DNA of 64,000 nt from contig CAZMGB010000002.1 of NCBI GenBank assembly GCA_964565775.1, positions 180,099-244,098 of the forward strand. Reading direction: 5' to 3'. The position numbers and the translations under genes are program-made. This DNA comes from CAZMGB01 sp964565775 (GTDB taxonomy: Bacteria; Chloroflexota; Dehalococcoidia; DSTF01; JALHUB01). Shown in pieces: positions 24,296 to 33,853 of the stretch (position 1 is its first letter; each line of letters starts with the position of its first letter). The notes beneath the pieces are model-generated. The model had not been told where the DNA came from. It worked only from the letters and a program-made list of their open reading frames with translations, and ran no database searches.

Positions 24296-25585
24296 CTAGA
24301 AGACGCGCTTGACGACGATGGCCTGCTCTCGCTCCGGCCCGACGGAGACGATCTCTATGGGCACGCCGATGAACGATTCGAGGCGCTTGACGTAGTTTCG
24401 GGCGGCCTCCGGCAGGTCTTCAAAGCGGCGGATGTCGGCGGTGGGCTGCTGCCAGCCGGGAAGCTCCTCGTAGACGGGCTTGCAGCGAGTGACCACACGT
24501 GTGTTGCTGGGGAACTCCTCGATGCGCCCGCCGTCCACCTCGTAGGCCGTGCAAATCTTTATGGTCGGGAAGGTGTCGAGGACGTCGAGGCGGGTGACGA
24601 GGGCGCCGCTGAGGCCGTTGAGGCGGGCGGTGTAGCGGGCGGCGACGGCATCGAACCAGCCGCAGCGGCGAGGCCGGCCGGTGGTGGCGCCGTACTCGGC
24701 ACCCTTTTCGCGCAGCTCCAGTCCTGTCTTGTCAGTAAGCTCCGTGGGCATGGGGCCGTTGCCGACGCGGGTGTTATAGGCTTTGTAGACGGCCACTACC
24801 CGCGTGATCTGGGTAGGCCCGATGCCGATGCCTAGGGCGGCGCCGGCCGCCAGCGACGAGGGAACAGAAGAGGTGACGTAGTCGTAGGTGCCGCCGTCCA
24901 GATCCAGGAGGCCGCCCTGGGCGCCCTCCAGGAGCACCGTTTCGCCCCGGGCGATGGCGTCGCGGACGGTGGCTGCCGTATCACGCACGAACGGGGCCAG
25001 GGTGGAGCCGTACTGGCTGTAGGTGTCATACACCTCCTGGAAGTCTAGAGGCTTGGCACCGTAGAGCTTCTCCAGCACCGCGTTCTTGTAGGGGAGGACG
25101 AAGGAGAGGCGCTCGTGGAAGGCCTTGGGGTCGACCAGGTCGGCCATACGGATGCCGATGCGTGCCACCTTGTCGGCGAAGGCAGGGCCGACGCCGCGGC
25201 CGGTAGTGCCGATGCGAGCGTCGCCCCGCATCTGCTCGTCCAGCTTGTCGACCATGGGATGGTAGGGCATGATGACGTGGGCGCGGTCGCTGATGACGAG
25301 CCGGTCGATGCTCACCCCGCGCGCCTTCAGCTCCTCGATCTCCTCCACCAGCACCGCGGGGTCGATTACCAGGCCGTTGCCGATGAGGCAGGTCTTGTCA
25401 GGGTAGAAGATGCCCGCCGGCACCAGGTGCAGCCGGAACAGCCCGTAGGAGTTCACGACCGTGTGGCCGGCGTTGTTCCCTGCCGAATAGCGGGCGACGA
25501 CGCTGGCGTTCTGGGCCAGCAGGTCCACCATGCGCCCTTTGCCCTCATCTCCCCACTGGCCGCCGACTACGACTATGACTGGCAT
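24296..25585 (-). CDS. purA: adenylosuccinate synthetase
   Basis: A 429-residue GTP-dependent enzyme of AMP synthesis (IMP plus aspartate). The N-terminal GGQWGDEGKGRMVDLLA is the P-loop with the catalytic Asp, and GNNAGHTVV carries the catalytic His. GTTGRGVGPAFADK and QGGLLDLDGGTYDYVTSS are also present. Length is normal. It appears monocistronic with its own promoter, well apart from the purL-purQ locus. Confidence 0.97.
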   Translation of the reverse strand: MPVIVVVGGQWGDEGKGRMVDLLAQNASVVARYSAGNNAGHTVVNSYGLFRLHLVPAGIFYPDKTCLIGNGLVIDPAVLVEEIEELKARGVSIDRLVISDRAHVIMPYHPMVDKLDEQMRGDARIGTTGRGVGPAFADKVARIGIRMADLVDPKAFHERLSFVLPYKNAVLEKLYGAKPLDFQEVYDTYSQYGSTLAPFVRDTAATVRDAIARGETVLLEGAQGGLLDLDGGTYDYVTSSVPSSLAAGAALGIGIGPTQITRVVAVYKAYNTRVGNGPMPTELTDKTGLELREKGAEYGATTGRPRRCGWFDAVAARYTARLNGLSGALVTRLDVLDTFPTIKICTAYEVDGGRIEEFPSNTRVVTRCKPVYEELPGWQQPTADIRRFEDLPEAARNYVKRLESFIGVPIEIVSVGPEREQAIVVKRVF

Positions 25586-25657
25586 AAATTACGGCCGAAC
25601 CCCGGATGGGTCGGGGCCTAGCGGCCGCTTACTCCCTTCCTTGGTCTAATCCGCCCT

Positions 25658-25687
25658 AGTATAGCAAAGGCTGTCGTCAAGGGGAAA
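25658..25687 (-). promoter_or_regulatory. purA promoter
   Basis: The minus strand reads TTTCCC (25687-25682), an 18-nt spacer, then TATACT (25663-25658) with TGC directly before it, an extended -10. It lies about 70 nt before the start codon. Confidence 0.5.
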
Positions 25688-25749
25688 CACGGCGCGGCGT
25701 AATACGCCGGGCGGCCCGGTGCAGCGCCTGCCGGAATCCGAGGAGAGGG

Positions 25750-26391
25750 CTAGCGGGAGACGTTTGCGGGAGAGGTTGCGCCTGCGCGCAGGCGATAGGT
25801 GCAGGTCTTGTCGCCGCGGAGGATGCTGCTTATGAGCCGGGCGTCGGTGCCGGCGAGCCGCCGCACGAACTTCACCTCCAGGGCGCAGACGCCGCTATTG
25901 ACCTTGGCTACGTTGGGGAAGGGGCAGGTGTGCTGGCTGATGAGACACTCGTCGCCCCGCAGCTCCAGCTCTGCCAGGCAGCCGCGCTCGCTGATGATCT
26001 TCGTGATCTCGGCCGCGCGTTCGGGGAGCGTCCTCCCCTCCACCCGGTCCATGTACGGTTCGGCAAAGCGGACAGCCACCCGCCGCAGGAGGCTCTGCAC
26101 GACGTCGCTGCCGGCCAGGTTGTGCAGTTCCTGGAGCAGTGTGCTGGCGAGATCGTCGTACTTCTTGGGGTAGAGGGCGTCGCCGGCGTCCGTGAGGGAG
26201 TAGACGAGGGCAGGGCGCCCCACGTGTCCCCTCTCCTCCTGCGCCTCGATGAGGCCGTCCCGTTCCAGGACCGTGAGGTGCTGGCGGATGCCCGTCGAAG
26301 TGAGCCCCAGCAGCTCGCCGAGCTCCTTCACGGTGGCGCGCCCCTCGCGGCGCAGGTAATCCAGGATCTGCTGGCGGGTTGCCTGAACCAG
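25750..26391 (-). CDS. SufR-like iron-sulfur/metal-sensing transcriptional regulator
   Basis: About 213 residues. The N-terminus is a winged helix-turn-helix (TRQQILDYLRREGRATVKELGELLGLTSTGIRQHL...VLERDGL). The C-terminal domain has cysteines in CLISQHTC, then C-x12-C and a last C in DKTCTY, resembling the cluster ligands of SufR-type repressors but without the usual middle cysteine. The reading frame is open well upstream of the first ATG/GTG; CTG at 26391 after GGGAGGGGAG is the likeliest start. No suf genes are adjacent. It is divergent from a small unknown gene. Confidence 0.75.
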   Translation of the reverse strand: MVQATRQQILDYLRREGRATVKELGELLGLTSTGIRQHLTVLERDGLIEAQEERGHVGRPALVYSLTDAGDALYPKKYDDLASTLLQELHNLAGSDVVQSLLRRVAVRFAEPYMDRVEGRTLPERAAEITKIISERGCLAELELRGDECLISQHTCPFPNVAKVNSGVCALEVKFVRRLAGTDARLISSILRGDKTCTYRLRAGATSPANVSR

Positions 26392-26551
26392 GGCTCCCCT
26401 CCCAATTTAGGATAATTCGGCTATATCTTCTGCCAAAATATTTTAACACGGGCTCGGTGCCTCTACAATCAGCCGCCGCATGAGCACGTAGGCGGCGCTG
26501 GAAAGCCCCGGCTACGCCTCCCCTGGAACGCGCCCGTTAGGGCTCCACTTC

Positions 26552-26581
26552 TAGACCGGTTCGAGGGGGCCCGAATATAAT
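26552..26581 (+). promoter_or_regulatory. promoter of the gene at 26627
   Basis: A perfect TATAAT (26576-26581) with a partial -35 TAGACC (26552-26557) 18 nt upstream. Transcription would start near 26588, exactly at an in-frame GTG, so a leaderless form is possible. The region between this promoter and the regulator gene includes the AT-rich near-palindrome AAAATATTTT, a possible operator. Confidence 0.55.
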
Positions 26582-26626
26582 TGTACGGTGAATGCAGGGC
26601 CCTCGGAGAATGCGGCGGAGCTGCCG

Positions 26627-27028
26627 ATGGAGAACGATCCCCTGGCGCGGAAGGCCCACGCCGACCTCATCATCGAGCGGGCCGCTCAGCAACTGCGGCT
26701 CCTCCTTCACGAGGCGACGGCTGAGCTCGACCCCTTCCCGCCGTTTCCCGGCGCCTTCTTCAGCTACGGCATCGAGCTGGAGCCGCCAGGGATGGCTGAT
26801 ACCGGTCGCGGCTGCGTCGTGCTGGCACCGGACGGTGAGCTGTACGAGCTCGTGATGAAGGTCGACTTCTCGGGGGAGGTCTCCGACCCGGTGGCGGCGC
26901 GGGATGAGAAGCTGGAGAAGCTGGACCTCCACCCGCGCGACTACGTCATTTACGCGTACGAGGCGCTTACGAAGGTGACGGAGCTGCTGCTGGAGCAGGC
27001 GCAGGCCGACGAGCCGTCGGCGCGGTGA
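26627..27028 (+). CDS. conserved-looking protein of unknown function
   Basis: A 133-residue acidic cytosolic protein (MENDPLARKAHADLIIERAA...). It starts with a helix and has a beta-rich middle (SYGIELEPPGMADTGRGCVVLAPDGELYEL). The ATG at 26627 has GGAG six bases upstream; an in-frame GTG at 26588 would add 13 residues. I recognise no domain. It is divergent from the SufR-like regulator and could be its target, an inference from position only. Confidence 0.65.
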   Translation: MENDPLARKAHADLIIERAAQQLRLLLHEATAELDPFPPFPGAFFSYGIELEPPGMADTGRGCVVLAPDGELYELVMKVDFSGEVSDPVAARDEKLEKLDLHPRDYVIYAYEALTKVTELLLEQAQADEPSAR

Positions 27029-27064
27029 GCCGCGTATCGCGCCCTTGTGTGCTCCGGCCCCCGG

Positions 27065-27550
<486 letters not shown>

Positions 27551-27576
27551 CGACCAGTCGCCGAGGGTGGGCGAAC

Positions 27577-28686
27577 TCAGCCGCCGATGCGCGACATCTC
27601 GACTTTGGGGAGGCCGACAGTCTCGGCGCTCCGGATCTCGGAGTAGCGGTCGTCGCGGTTCCCCCACACCGACTCAAGGAAGGCCGCGATCTCGCCGTCC
27701 GAGGCCTTGCGCCGGAGCAGACGGCGGAGGTCGTGACCCCGCGTGGCGAAGAGGCAGGTGTATAGCTGGCCGTCGGCGGAGAGGCGAGCGCGGCTACACT
27801 CGCGACAGAAGGGTTGGCTCACCGAGGCAATGATGCCGATCTCTCCGCCGCCGTCTCTGTAGCGGTAGCGGTTCGCCACCTCGCCCTCATAGTTTGCGTC
27901 CAGCGGCTCGAGGGGCCACACCGCCTCGATCTGACGCAGGATCTCGGCGGCGGGCACAACGTCATCGAGCCGCCATCCGTTGGTGGTGCCGACGTCCATG
28001 TACTCTATGAAGCGAAGGATGTGCCCCGTGTGGCGGAAGTAGCGTGCCATCTCCAGCACGCTTTCCTCGTTCACCCCTCTCTTTACGACCATGTTGACCT
28101 TCACCGGCGTGAGACCCGCGGCCGCCGCGTTCTCGATCCCTTCCAGCACGCCCGCCACCGGGAAGCCAGCGTCGTTCATCGCCCGGAAGACGCTGTCGTC
28201 CAGCGAGTCGAGGCTAACGCTGATGCGGCGCAGCCCCGCCTCCTTCAGGGCGCGGGCGTTCTGGGCGAGGAGCGAGCCGTTCGTCGTCATGGTCAGGTCC
28301 CGGAGGCCATCGAGCCGCGCCAGCATCTCGATCAGTCTCTCGACGTCCCGCCGGACAAGCGGCTCGCCGCCGGTGATGCGTAGCTTCTCGACGCCGCGGG
28401 CCACGAAGATGCGCGCCAATCGGGCTATCTCCTCGAACGAAAGGATGTCCTGTCGTCGGAGGAACTCATAATCGCGGCCGAACACTTCCCTGGGCATGCA
28501 GTAGGCGCAGCGGAAGTTGCAGCGGTCCGTGACCGAAACGCGGAGGTCTCTGATCCGGCGGCCGAGGCTGTCGGTCAGGCGTCCCTCTGACGCCTCGCGG
28601 CCGGGGGAGGGCCCGTGCGGGCCACGTCCCGAGCCTGGCGAAGGGCCGCGCCCGGCCTGGGGGGTGAAATCAGTCTCGGTACTCAC
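27577..28686 (-). CDS. moaA: GTP 3',8-cyclase
   Basis: A radical SAM enzyme that rearranges GTP in the first step of molybdopterin synthesis. The N-terminal 4Fe-4S motif is CNFRCAYC (C56, C60, C63 of 369). The second cluster is formed by C-x2-C (FCRECSRAR) and a later cysteine (LYTCLF). ITGGEPLVRRDV binds SAM. The usual C-terminal GG is present (SRIGG). About 35 Pro/Gly-rich residues precede the normal start and overlap rdgB by 17 nt, so the true start may be further in. Confidence 0.95.
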   Translation of the reverse strand: MSTETDFTPQAGRGPSPGSGRGPHGPSPGREASEGRLTDSLGRRIRDLRVSVTDRCNFRCAYCMPREVFGRDYEFLRRQDILSFEEIARLARIFVARGVEKLRITGGEPLVRRDVERLIEMLARLDGLRDLTMTTNGSLLAQNARALKEAGLRRISVSLDSLDDSVFRAMNDAGFPVAGVLEGIENAAAAGLTPVKVNMVVKRGVNEESVLEMARYFRHTGHILRFIEYMDVGTTNGWRLDDVVPAAEILRQIEAVWPLEPLDANYEGEVANRYRYRDGGGEIGIIASVSQPFCRECSRARLSADGQLYTCLFATRGHDLRRLLRRKASDGEIAAFLESVWGNRDDRYSEIRSAETVGLPKVEMSRIGG

Positions 28687-29284
28687 GCAGTAGCTCTTCT
28701 AGGAAAGAACGCGCCTTCCGTGCCGCGGCGCCGCGATGGCTCACGGCGTTCTTCTCTGACAGCGATAGCTCCGCCAGCGTGCGACCCCGCTCCGGCAGGT
28801 AGAAGACCGGGTCGTAGCCGAACCCCGTCTCGCCCCTCGGCGCCTCCGCCACCACTCCCTCACACTCGCCCTCGAATAGCTCCGTCTCGCCGGAGGGCCG
28901 GGCGACGGCGATGAGGCAGCGGAAACGCGCGCTCCTCTCCTCCGGGGGCACTCCCCTCAGCCTCTCGAGAAGACGGGAGAAGCGCTGGCTGTCGTCCGCT
29001 TCGGGGCCGGCGTAGCGAGCCGAGAGGTACCCCGGCTGGCCGCCGAGGGCGTCGACCTCCAGGCCCGAGTCGTCGGCCAGGCTCACCAGGCCGCTGGCGC
29101 GAGCGAAGCTCGTGGCTTTGATCTTAGCATTTTCCGCGTAGTCCCGGCCAGACTCGCTCACCTCCAGCGACAGCCCTATCTCGCGGGGCGACACCAGCTC
29201 CCAGCCCAGGTCGCCGAGGAGCGACCGGTACTCCCTCAGCTTGCCGCGATTACCCGTAGCGATGAGCAGACGTGGCATCACCAC
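28670..29284 (-). CDS. rdgB: dITP/XTP pyrophosphatase
   Basis: A 204-residue house-cleaning enzyme of the Ham1 family that hydrolyses non-canonical purine nucleoside triphosphates. It begins LLIATGNRGKLREYRSLL, with DYAENAKIKA, LADDSGLEVDALGG and a C-terminal FGYDPVFYLPERGRTLAELS and SHRGAA. Length is normal. It is translated just before moaA with overlap, and opposite to folC. Confidence 0.95.
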   Translation of the reverse strand: MVMPRLLIATGNRGKLREYRSLLGDLGWELVSPREIGLSLEVSESGRDYAENAKIKATSFARASGLVSLADDSGLEVDALGGQPGYLSARYAGPEADDSQRFSRLLERLRGVPPEERSARFRCLIAVARPSGETELFEGECEGVVAEAPRGETGFGYDPVFYLPERGRTLAELSLSEKNAVSHRGAAARKARSFLEELLREYRD

Positions 29285-29474
29285 AGCCTGGAGGTCGGAA
29301 GTTGGAAGCTGGAGGCTAGAATACTTCCCTCTGTGGGGCGGTGGGAAGGGCCATGTGGCAGGGAAAAGGATACGCGAATCCAGGGGAGCGTTCAGGGTGG
29401 CAAGGGGCCGAGATGGGCGTCAGGGCGGGGGAGCGATGGGGGGGCACGGGCTCCGGCACCGTGGCGCACGTTCC

Positions 29475-29504
29475 TTGAGTCGACCGGTAATCGGGTGCTA
29501 TAAT
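29475..29504 (+). promoter_or_regulatory. folC-fabF-galE promoter
   Basis: TTGAGT (29475-29480), an 18-nt spacer and TATAAT (29499-29504) with TGC directly upstream. It lies in the 305-nt gap between rdgB and folC, which otherwise holds only a short imperfect GGAAG/GGAGG repeat near 29290-29320. Confidence 0.7.
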
Positions 29505-29589
29505 GCCGCCCGTCGCAACCGCCGGGGCCCGCGCCGGGCAGCCGCCGACGTGTCTCCTTTCCTCACAGGCCCTGACTCCTGGAGAGCCC

Positions 29590-30990
29590 ATGGACTATCG
29601 CGAGGCCCTGGCCTATCTCCGCAGCCGCGACGACTGGGAGCGCAGCGGCTCCCTCAAAGACGCCGCCCGCTGGGGCCTGGAGCGTGTGCGCTCTCTGCTC
29701 GCCCGCCTGGGCAATCCCCAAAGCGAGGCCCGTGCCCCTGGCGAGGCCGGCCCACTGACCATACATCTGGCCGGAAGCAAGGGCAAAGGGAGCGTCGCCG
29801 TCATGATCGCCTCCGTCCTGCGGGAGGCCGGCGAGCGGACGGGGCTCTACACCAGCCCTCACCTCCATCGCACCACCGAGCGCATCGCCGTTGACGGCGA
29901 GCTCATCTCGCCCGAGCAGTTCGTCCGCCTCGTGGAGACGCTGCGTCCTCATGTCGAGGCCGTGGACGCCGGGGCCGCGCCGGAGACGGGCTCCCTCACC
30001 ACCTTCGAGGTGCTGACTACCCTCGCGTTCCTGCACTTTCGTGACCAGGGCGTCCGCTGGCAGGTTCTGGAGACGGGCCTAGGCGGCCGTCTCGATGCCA
30101 CCAACGTCTTCGACCGCAAGAGCCTGTGTGTCATCACTCCCATAAGCCTGGAGCACACGGCGATCCTGGGCGACACCGTGGCGCAGATTGCAGCGGAGAA
30201 AGCCGCTATAATTACGCGGGAGACGCCGGTGGTGATGGGGCTCCAGCGGGAATCGGCGGCTGAGGTGATCCGGGGGGTGTGCGCCGAGAAGGGTTCGCCG
30301 CTGCGCGAGGTGGCCCGCGAGTGCGCCATGACGAGAACCGGCTATGCCTCCGACGAGCAGGACTTCCGGCTGCGGACGCCCGGCGCCACCTATGGTCTTC
30401 GCCTGCCCCTCCTGGGTCAGCACCAGCTCGAGAACGCGGCCACCGCCGTCCTGGCGGTGGAGGTGCTGCGGGAAGCGGGCCTTGAGCTTTCGGAGGCGGA
30501 GATCCGGGAGGGGCTGAGGAAGGTGCGCTGGCCGGCGCGCCTCGAGATCATCAAGCGTCGACCGCTGCTCGTGCTGGACGGCGCCCACGACGCCGAGTCG
30601 GCGCGGCGGCTCCGCAGCGCCTTGAGCGACTATCTGACCTACTCGAGGGCCGTCCTCGTGGTCGGCGTCTCGGCTGACAAGGACGTGGCGAGCATCGCCC
30701 GTGAGGTGGAATCTCTGCCGCGCCTCGAGCGGGCCATCGCCACCCGCTCTCGCCATCCGCGGGCGGCGTCCGCCCAGGCAGTAGCAGCGGCGTTCAGTGA
30801 GAGAGGCATCCCTATGACGTGGGAGGATGAGGTGACACAAGCGGTGGAGTCGGCCCTGGCCACGGCTGACCCCGGCGACATGATCTGCGTGTTCGGCTCG
30901 CTCTTTGTCGCCGCCGAGGCGCGTGAGCACGTGCTGGGAGTCGAATCGGACCCGATCGTCGCGGCGGCGACGAAGCAGGGGCCGGCCTGA
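29590..30990 (+). CDS. folC: bifunctional folylpolyglutamate / dihydrofolate synthase
   Basis: A 466-residue Mur-ligase-like enzyme that adds glutamate to folates. The P-loop is SKGKGSVAVMIASVL, followed by YTSPHLHRTTERI, ETGLGGRLDATN and ISLEHTAILGDT. The C-terminal ligase domain has LVLDGAHDAESARRL and VVGVSADKDV. ATG 29590 is used: it follows GGAGAG and gives a normal N-terminus, while the longer frame starts at the -10 box. It leads a row with fabF and galE. Confidence 0.93.
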   Translation: MDYREALAYLRSRDDWERSGSLKDAARWGLERVRSLLARLGNPQSEARAPGEAGPLTIHLAGSKGKGSVAVMIASVLREAGERTGLYTSPHLHRTTERIAVDGELISPEQFVRLVETLRPHVEAVDAGAAPETGSLTTFEVLTTLAFLHFRDQGVRWQVLETGLGGRLDATNVFDRKSLCVITPISLEHTAILGDTVAQIAAEKAAIITRETPVVMGLQRESAAEVIRGVCAEKGSPLREVARECAMTRTGYASDEQDFRLRTPGATYGLRLPLLGQHQLENAATAVLAVEVLREAGLELSEAEIREGLRKVRWPARLEIIKRRPLLVLDGAHDAESARRLRSALSDYLTYSRAVLVVGVSADKDVASIAREVESLPRLERAIATRSRHPRAASAQAVAAAFSERGIPMTWEDEVTQAVESALATADPGDMICVFGSLFVAAEAREHVLGVESDPIVAAATKQGPA

Positions 30991-31033
30991 CGGCGGCGCG
31001 AAGGCTGATAGCGTGGCCCGGAGGTGTCCAACC

Positions 31034-32281
31034 ATGACTGGTGCAAGGCGAGCCGTGATCACAGGGATGGGGGCGATCACGCCCCTGGGCCTGAGCGTCG
31101 ACGAATTTTGGCAGGGCTGCCGCGAGGGCCGTTCCGGCGCCGGGCCCCTGACGCGGGTGGATGCGACGGGCTACCCGACGAAGATCGCTGCCGAGGTCAA
31201 GAACTTCGAGCCCGAGAAGTACATGGATCGCAAGGAGGCGCGGCGGATGGCCCGCTTCAGCCAGATGGCTGTGGCGGCCGCGAGCGAGGCCATCGCCAAC
31301 GCCGGCCTGAAGCTTGAGGAGGAGGACCGCGACCGCGTCGGCGTTATGCTGGGCAACGGCAACGGCGGCTACCCGGAGATCGACCAGGGCGTCCGCACTA
31401 TCATGGCCAAGGGAGGCATGCGGCTGGAGCCTCTGTTCCTTCCCAAGACGCTGCCGAACATGGCGGCCTCCCAGATAAGCATGCGGTTCGGCCTCAAGGG
31501 CTACAACAGCACCGTCACCACTGCTTGCGCCGCCGGCACCCAGGCCATGGGCGATGCGATGGAGCTGATCCGCAACGGTCGCGCCGAGGTGATGATCACG
31601 GGCGGCACCGAGGCGGGGATCAGCGAGCTGGGCCTCGCTGCTTTCTCTGTCATGCGCGCCCTCTCGACGCGGAACGATGAGCCGGAGAGGGCGAGCCGCC
31701 CCTTCGACGCCGAGCGCGACGGTTTCGTCTGCTGTGAGGGCGCCGCCATCTTTGTCCTCGAGAGACTCGAGCACGCGATTGCCCGCGGTGCCACGATCCT
31801 CGCCGAGCTCGTCGGCTACGGTGCCTCCGCCGATGCCTATCATCTGGTCGCACCCTGCGCCGACGGCGACGGGGCGGCCCGCGCCATACGCTGGGCCCTG
31901 GAGGACGCCGGCGTTTCGCTGGAGGAGGTGGACTACATCAACGCCCACGGCACCTCCACGCCCCTGAACGATGCGTCCGAGACCGCCGCCATCAAGCAGG
32001 TCTTCGGGGAACGTGCCTATCGTGTGCCCATCAGTTCGACCAAGTCGATGATCGGGCACGGCCTGGGCGCTTCCGGGGCGCTGGAGAGCGTAGCCTGCGT
32101 CAAGACGCTCCAGACCGGAATCATCCATCCCACCATCAACTACGAGCACCCCGACCCGGAGTGCGACCTGGACTACGTCCCCAACGTCGCCCGTGAGGCC
32201 GACGTGCGCATCATCCTCAAGAACAGCTTCGGCTTCGGCGGACAGAACGCCTGCCTGGTGTTCAGGCGCTTCGAGGGGTAG
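31034..32281 (+). CDS. fabF: beta-ketoacyl-ACP synthase II
   Basis: A 415-residue condensing enzyme of fatty acid elongation. The catalytic triad is visible: Cys in TTACAAGTQAMGDA, His in NAHGTSTPLND and His in MIGHGLGASGAL. GFGGQNACLVF ends the thiolase fold. The start ATG 31034 gives RRAVITGMGAITPLG at the N-terminus. No acpP or other fab gene is adjacent, so this is a detached copy between folC and galE. Confidence 0.94.
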   Translation: MTGARRAVITGMGAITPLGLSVDEFWQGCREGRSGAGPLTRVDATGYPTKIAAEVKNFEPEKYMDRKEARRMARFSQMAVAAASEAIANAGLKLEEEDRDRVGVMLGNGNGGYPEIDQGVRTIMAKGGMRLEPLFLPKTLPNMAASQISMRFGLKGYNSTVTTACAAGTQAMGDAMELIRNGRAEVMITGGTEAGISELGLAAFSVMRALSTRNDEPERASRPFDAERDGFVCCEGAAIFVLERLEHAIARGATILAELVGYGASADAYHLVAPCADGDGAARAIRWALEDAGVSLEEVDYINAHGTSTPLNDASETAAIKQVFGERAYRVPISSTKSMIGHGLGASGALESVACVKTLQTGIIHPTINYEHPDPECDLDYVPNVAREADVRIILKNSFGFGGQNACLVFRRFEG

Positions 32282-32284
32282 CTC

Positions 32285-33262
32285 TTGCGGGTACTAGTCG
32301 TCGGCGGGGCAGGCTACATCGGCAGCGTCACCGTGGCCGAGCTCCTGGGCGCGGGTCATGAGGTCACTGTCCTCGATAACCTCTCGACCGGCCACCGGCA
32401 GGCCGTCTCGCCGGGCGCGGGGCTGGTCGTAGCGGCGCTGGAGGACGGCGAGCGCCTCGAGCGTCTCTTCCAGGAGCGGCGGCCGGACGCCGTCGTCTAC
32501 TACGGCGGCTTCATCGCGGCTGGCGAGTCGATGGAGCAGCCGGGGCGCTACTTCGCCAACAACATCATCGGCGTTATCACGCTTCTCAACGCCATGGCGG
32601 CCCACGGCGTCCGGCGGTTCGTCTTCAGCTCGAGCGCTGCCGTCTACGGAGACCCCGACGCCGTCCCGATCCACGAGGATGCGCCCTTCCGTCCCGCGAG
32701 CCCCTACGGCGAGACGAAGGTCATAGTGGAGCGGCTCCTCCCCTGGTACGACGTCCTCTGCGGCGTCCGCTACGTCTCCCTGCGCTACTTCAACGCCGCC
32801 GGCGCGACGGAAAGCCACGGCGAGGACCACCGTCCGGAGACGCACCTCATCCCGCGTGTGCTCCATGTAGCACTGGGACGGGCCGAGCGGCTGGAGCTGT
32901 TCGGCAGCGACTACCCCACGCCGGACGGCACGTGCGTCCGCGACTATATTCACGTGAGCGACCTGGCCGCCGCCCACCTCCTGGCGCTGGCGCGCTGTGA
33001 CGAGGGCAGCGGTGTCTACAACCTGGGCAACGGCCGCGGATTCTCCAATCGCGAGCTGGTTGAGGCGGCGCGACGGGTCACCGGCCATGCCATCCCCGTC
33101 GTCGAGGCGCCGCGAAGGGCGGGCGACCCGGCTGCGCTCGTGGCAAGCGCCGACAGGGTGCGTCGCGAGCTAGGGTGGGAGCCGCAGGTGCCTCGCCTGG
33201 AGGAGATCATCGAAAGCGCCTGGCGCTGGCACCAGGCGCACCCCGATGGCTACCCTGACTGA
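32285..33262 (+). CDS. galE: UDP-glucose 4-epimerase
   Basis: A 325-residue short-chain dehydrogenase that interconverts UDP-glucose and UDP-galactose. The NAD loop is VVGGAGYIGSVTV. The catalytic S and YxxxK are in SSSAAVYG and SPYGETKVIVE. LRYFNAAGA and DGTCVRDYIHVSDLA are GalE-specific. The start is TTG 32285, 3 nt after the fabF stop, so it is coupled. The product would feed cell-surface glycans. Confidence 0.93.
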   Translation: MRVLVVGGAGYIGSVTVAELLGAGHEVTVLDNLSTGHRQAVSPGAGLVVAALEDGERLERLFQERRPDAVVYYGGFIAAGESMEQPGRYFANNIIGVITLLNAMAAHGVRRFVFSSSAAVYGDPDAVPIHEDAPFRPASPYGETKVIVERLLPWYDVLCGVRYVSLRYFNAAGATESHGEDHRPETHLIPRVLHVALGRAERLELFGSDYPTPDGTCVRDYIHVSDLAAAHLLALARCDEGSGVYNLGNGRGFSNRELVEAARRVTGHAIPVVEAPRRAGDPAALVASADRVRRELGWEPQVPRLEEIIESAWRWHQAHPDGYPD

Positions 33263-33298
33263 GCTGGAAGCTGAACGCTGAACGCGAGAAACGAATAA

Positions 33299-33338
33299 GG
33301 GCAGCCCACACGAGCGAGCTGCCCTCACCGTTTCGGTG
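33299..33338. terminator. bidirectional terminator between galE and the SWIM gene
   Basis: GGGCAGC (33299-33305) pairs with GCTGCCC (33318-33324), and a second small hairpin CACCG-TTT-CGGTG follows at 33326-33338. On the minus strand the first stem is followed by TTATTCGTTT, so it best serves the SWIM gene. Just before it lies a short repeat of CTGAACG-like units. Confidence 0.6.
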
Positions 33339-33354
33339 TGCTGAGTATCAGGCG

Positions 33355-33609
33355 CTAGGCGATCGCCTTTGACAGGACCTCCTTCGGCACCATCCCCTCC
33401 AGGATCCGCTCCAGCGCCATCGTATGGCAACAGACGCCCCACCCGGCAAAGAAGTCGCAGCTACAGCGCCACTGATCGCCCTCGAGCCCTACTTGGTGGG
33501 TATCGTTTTCTCCCTGGAACTCGGCCGCCAGGCTCGTAAAGCGGATGCGGTGCCGCTCTTCAGCGTAGCGCTTCGCCTTCTCGATCTTGCCGATGAGACT
33601 GGACTGCAT
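33355..33609 (-). CDS. small SWIM zinc-finger protein
   Basis: An 84-residue protein. The C-terminal half has the SWIM pattern C-x-C-(x)n-C-x-H in WRCSCDFFAGWGVCCHTMALERIL, which binds zinc and is usually a DNA- or protein-interaction unit. The N-terminal half is basic and helical (GKIEKAKRYAEERHRIRF). An AGGAGG ribosome-binding site precedes ATG 33609, fixing this start over a longer one. It stands alone. Function is unknown. Confidence 0.8.
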   Translation of the reverse strand: MQSSLIGKIEKAKRYAEERHRIRFTSLAAEFQGENDTHQVGLEGDQWRCSCDFFAGWGVCCHTMALERILEGMVPKEVLSKAIA

Positions 33610-33853
33610 GGGTCTTTCCTCCTGACTAAAAGGCGGGCCGTCAGGTCTAGCTACAGAACAGAGGGCACCGCGCACGATGTGCCGGTGCCCTGCGCCGTGC
33701 CTATTCAGTTGTTGGCGCCAATGTCACTGAAGAGTCCTCCAGTCAGGCGCATCCCTTAGGTGTTTTCCCTTAGGCGCTTCTATTGTAGACCGGGCGCTGG
33801 AAGCGCGTCAAGCGACAGCACCCTGTGAGCGGTCAAGAAATGGTGAAGGAAAT

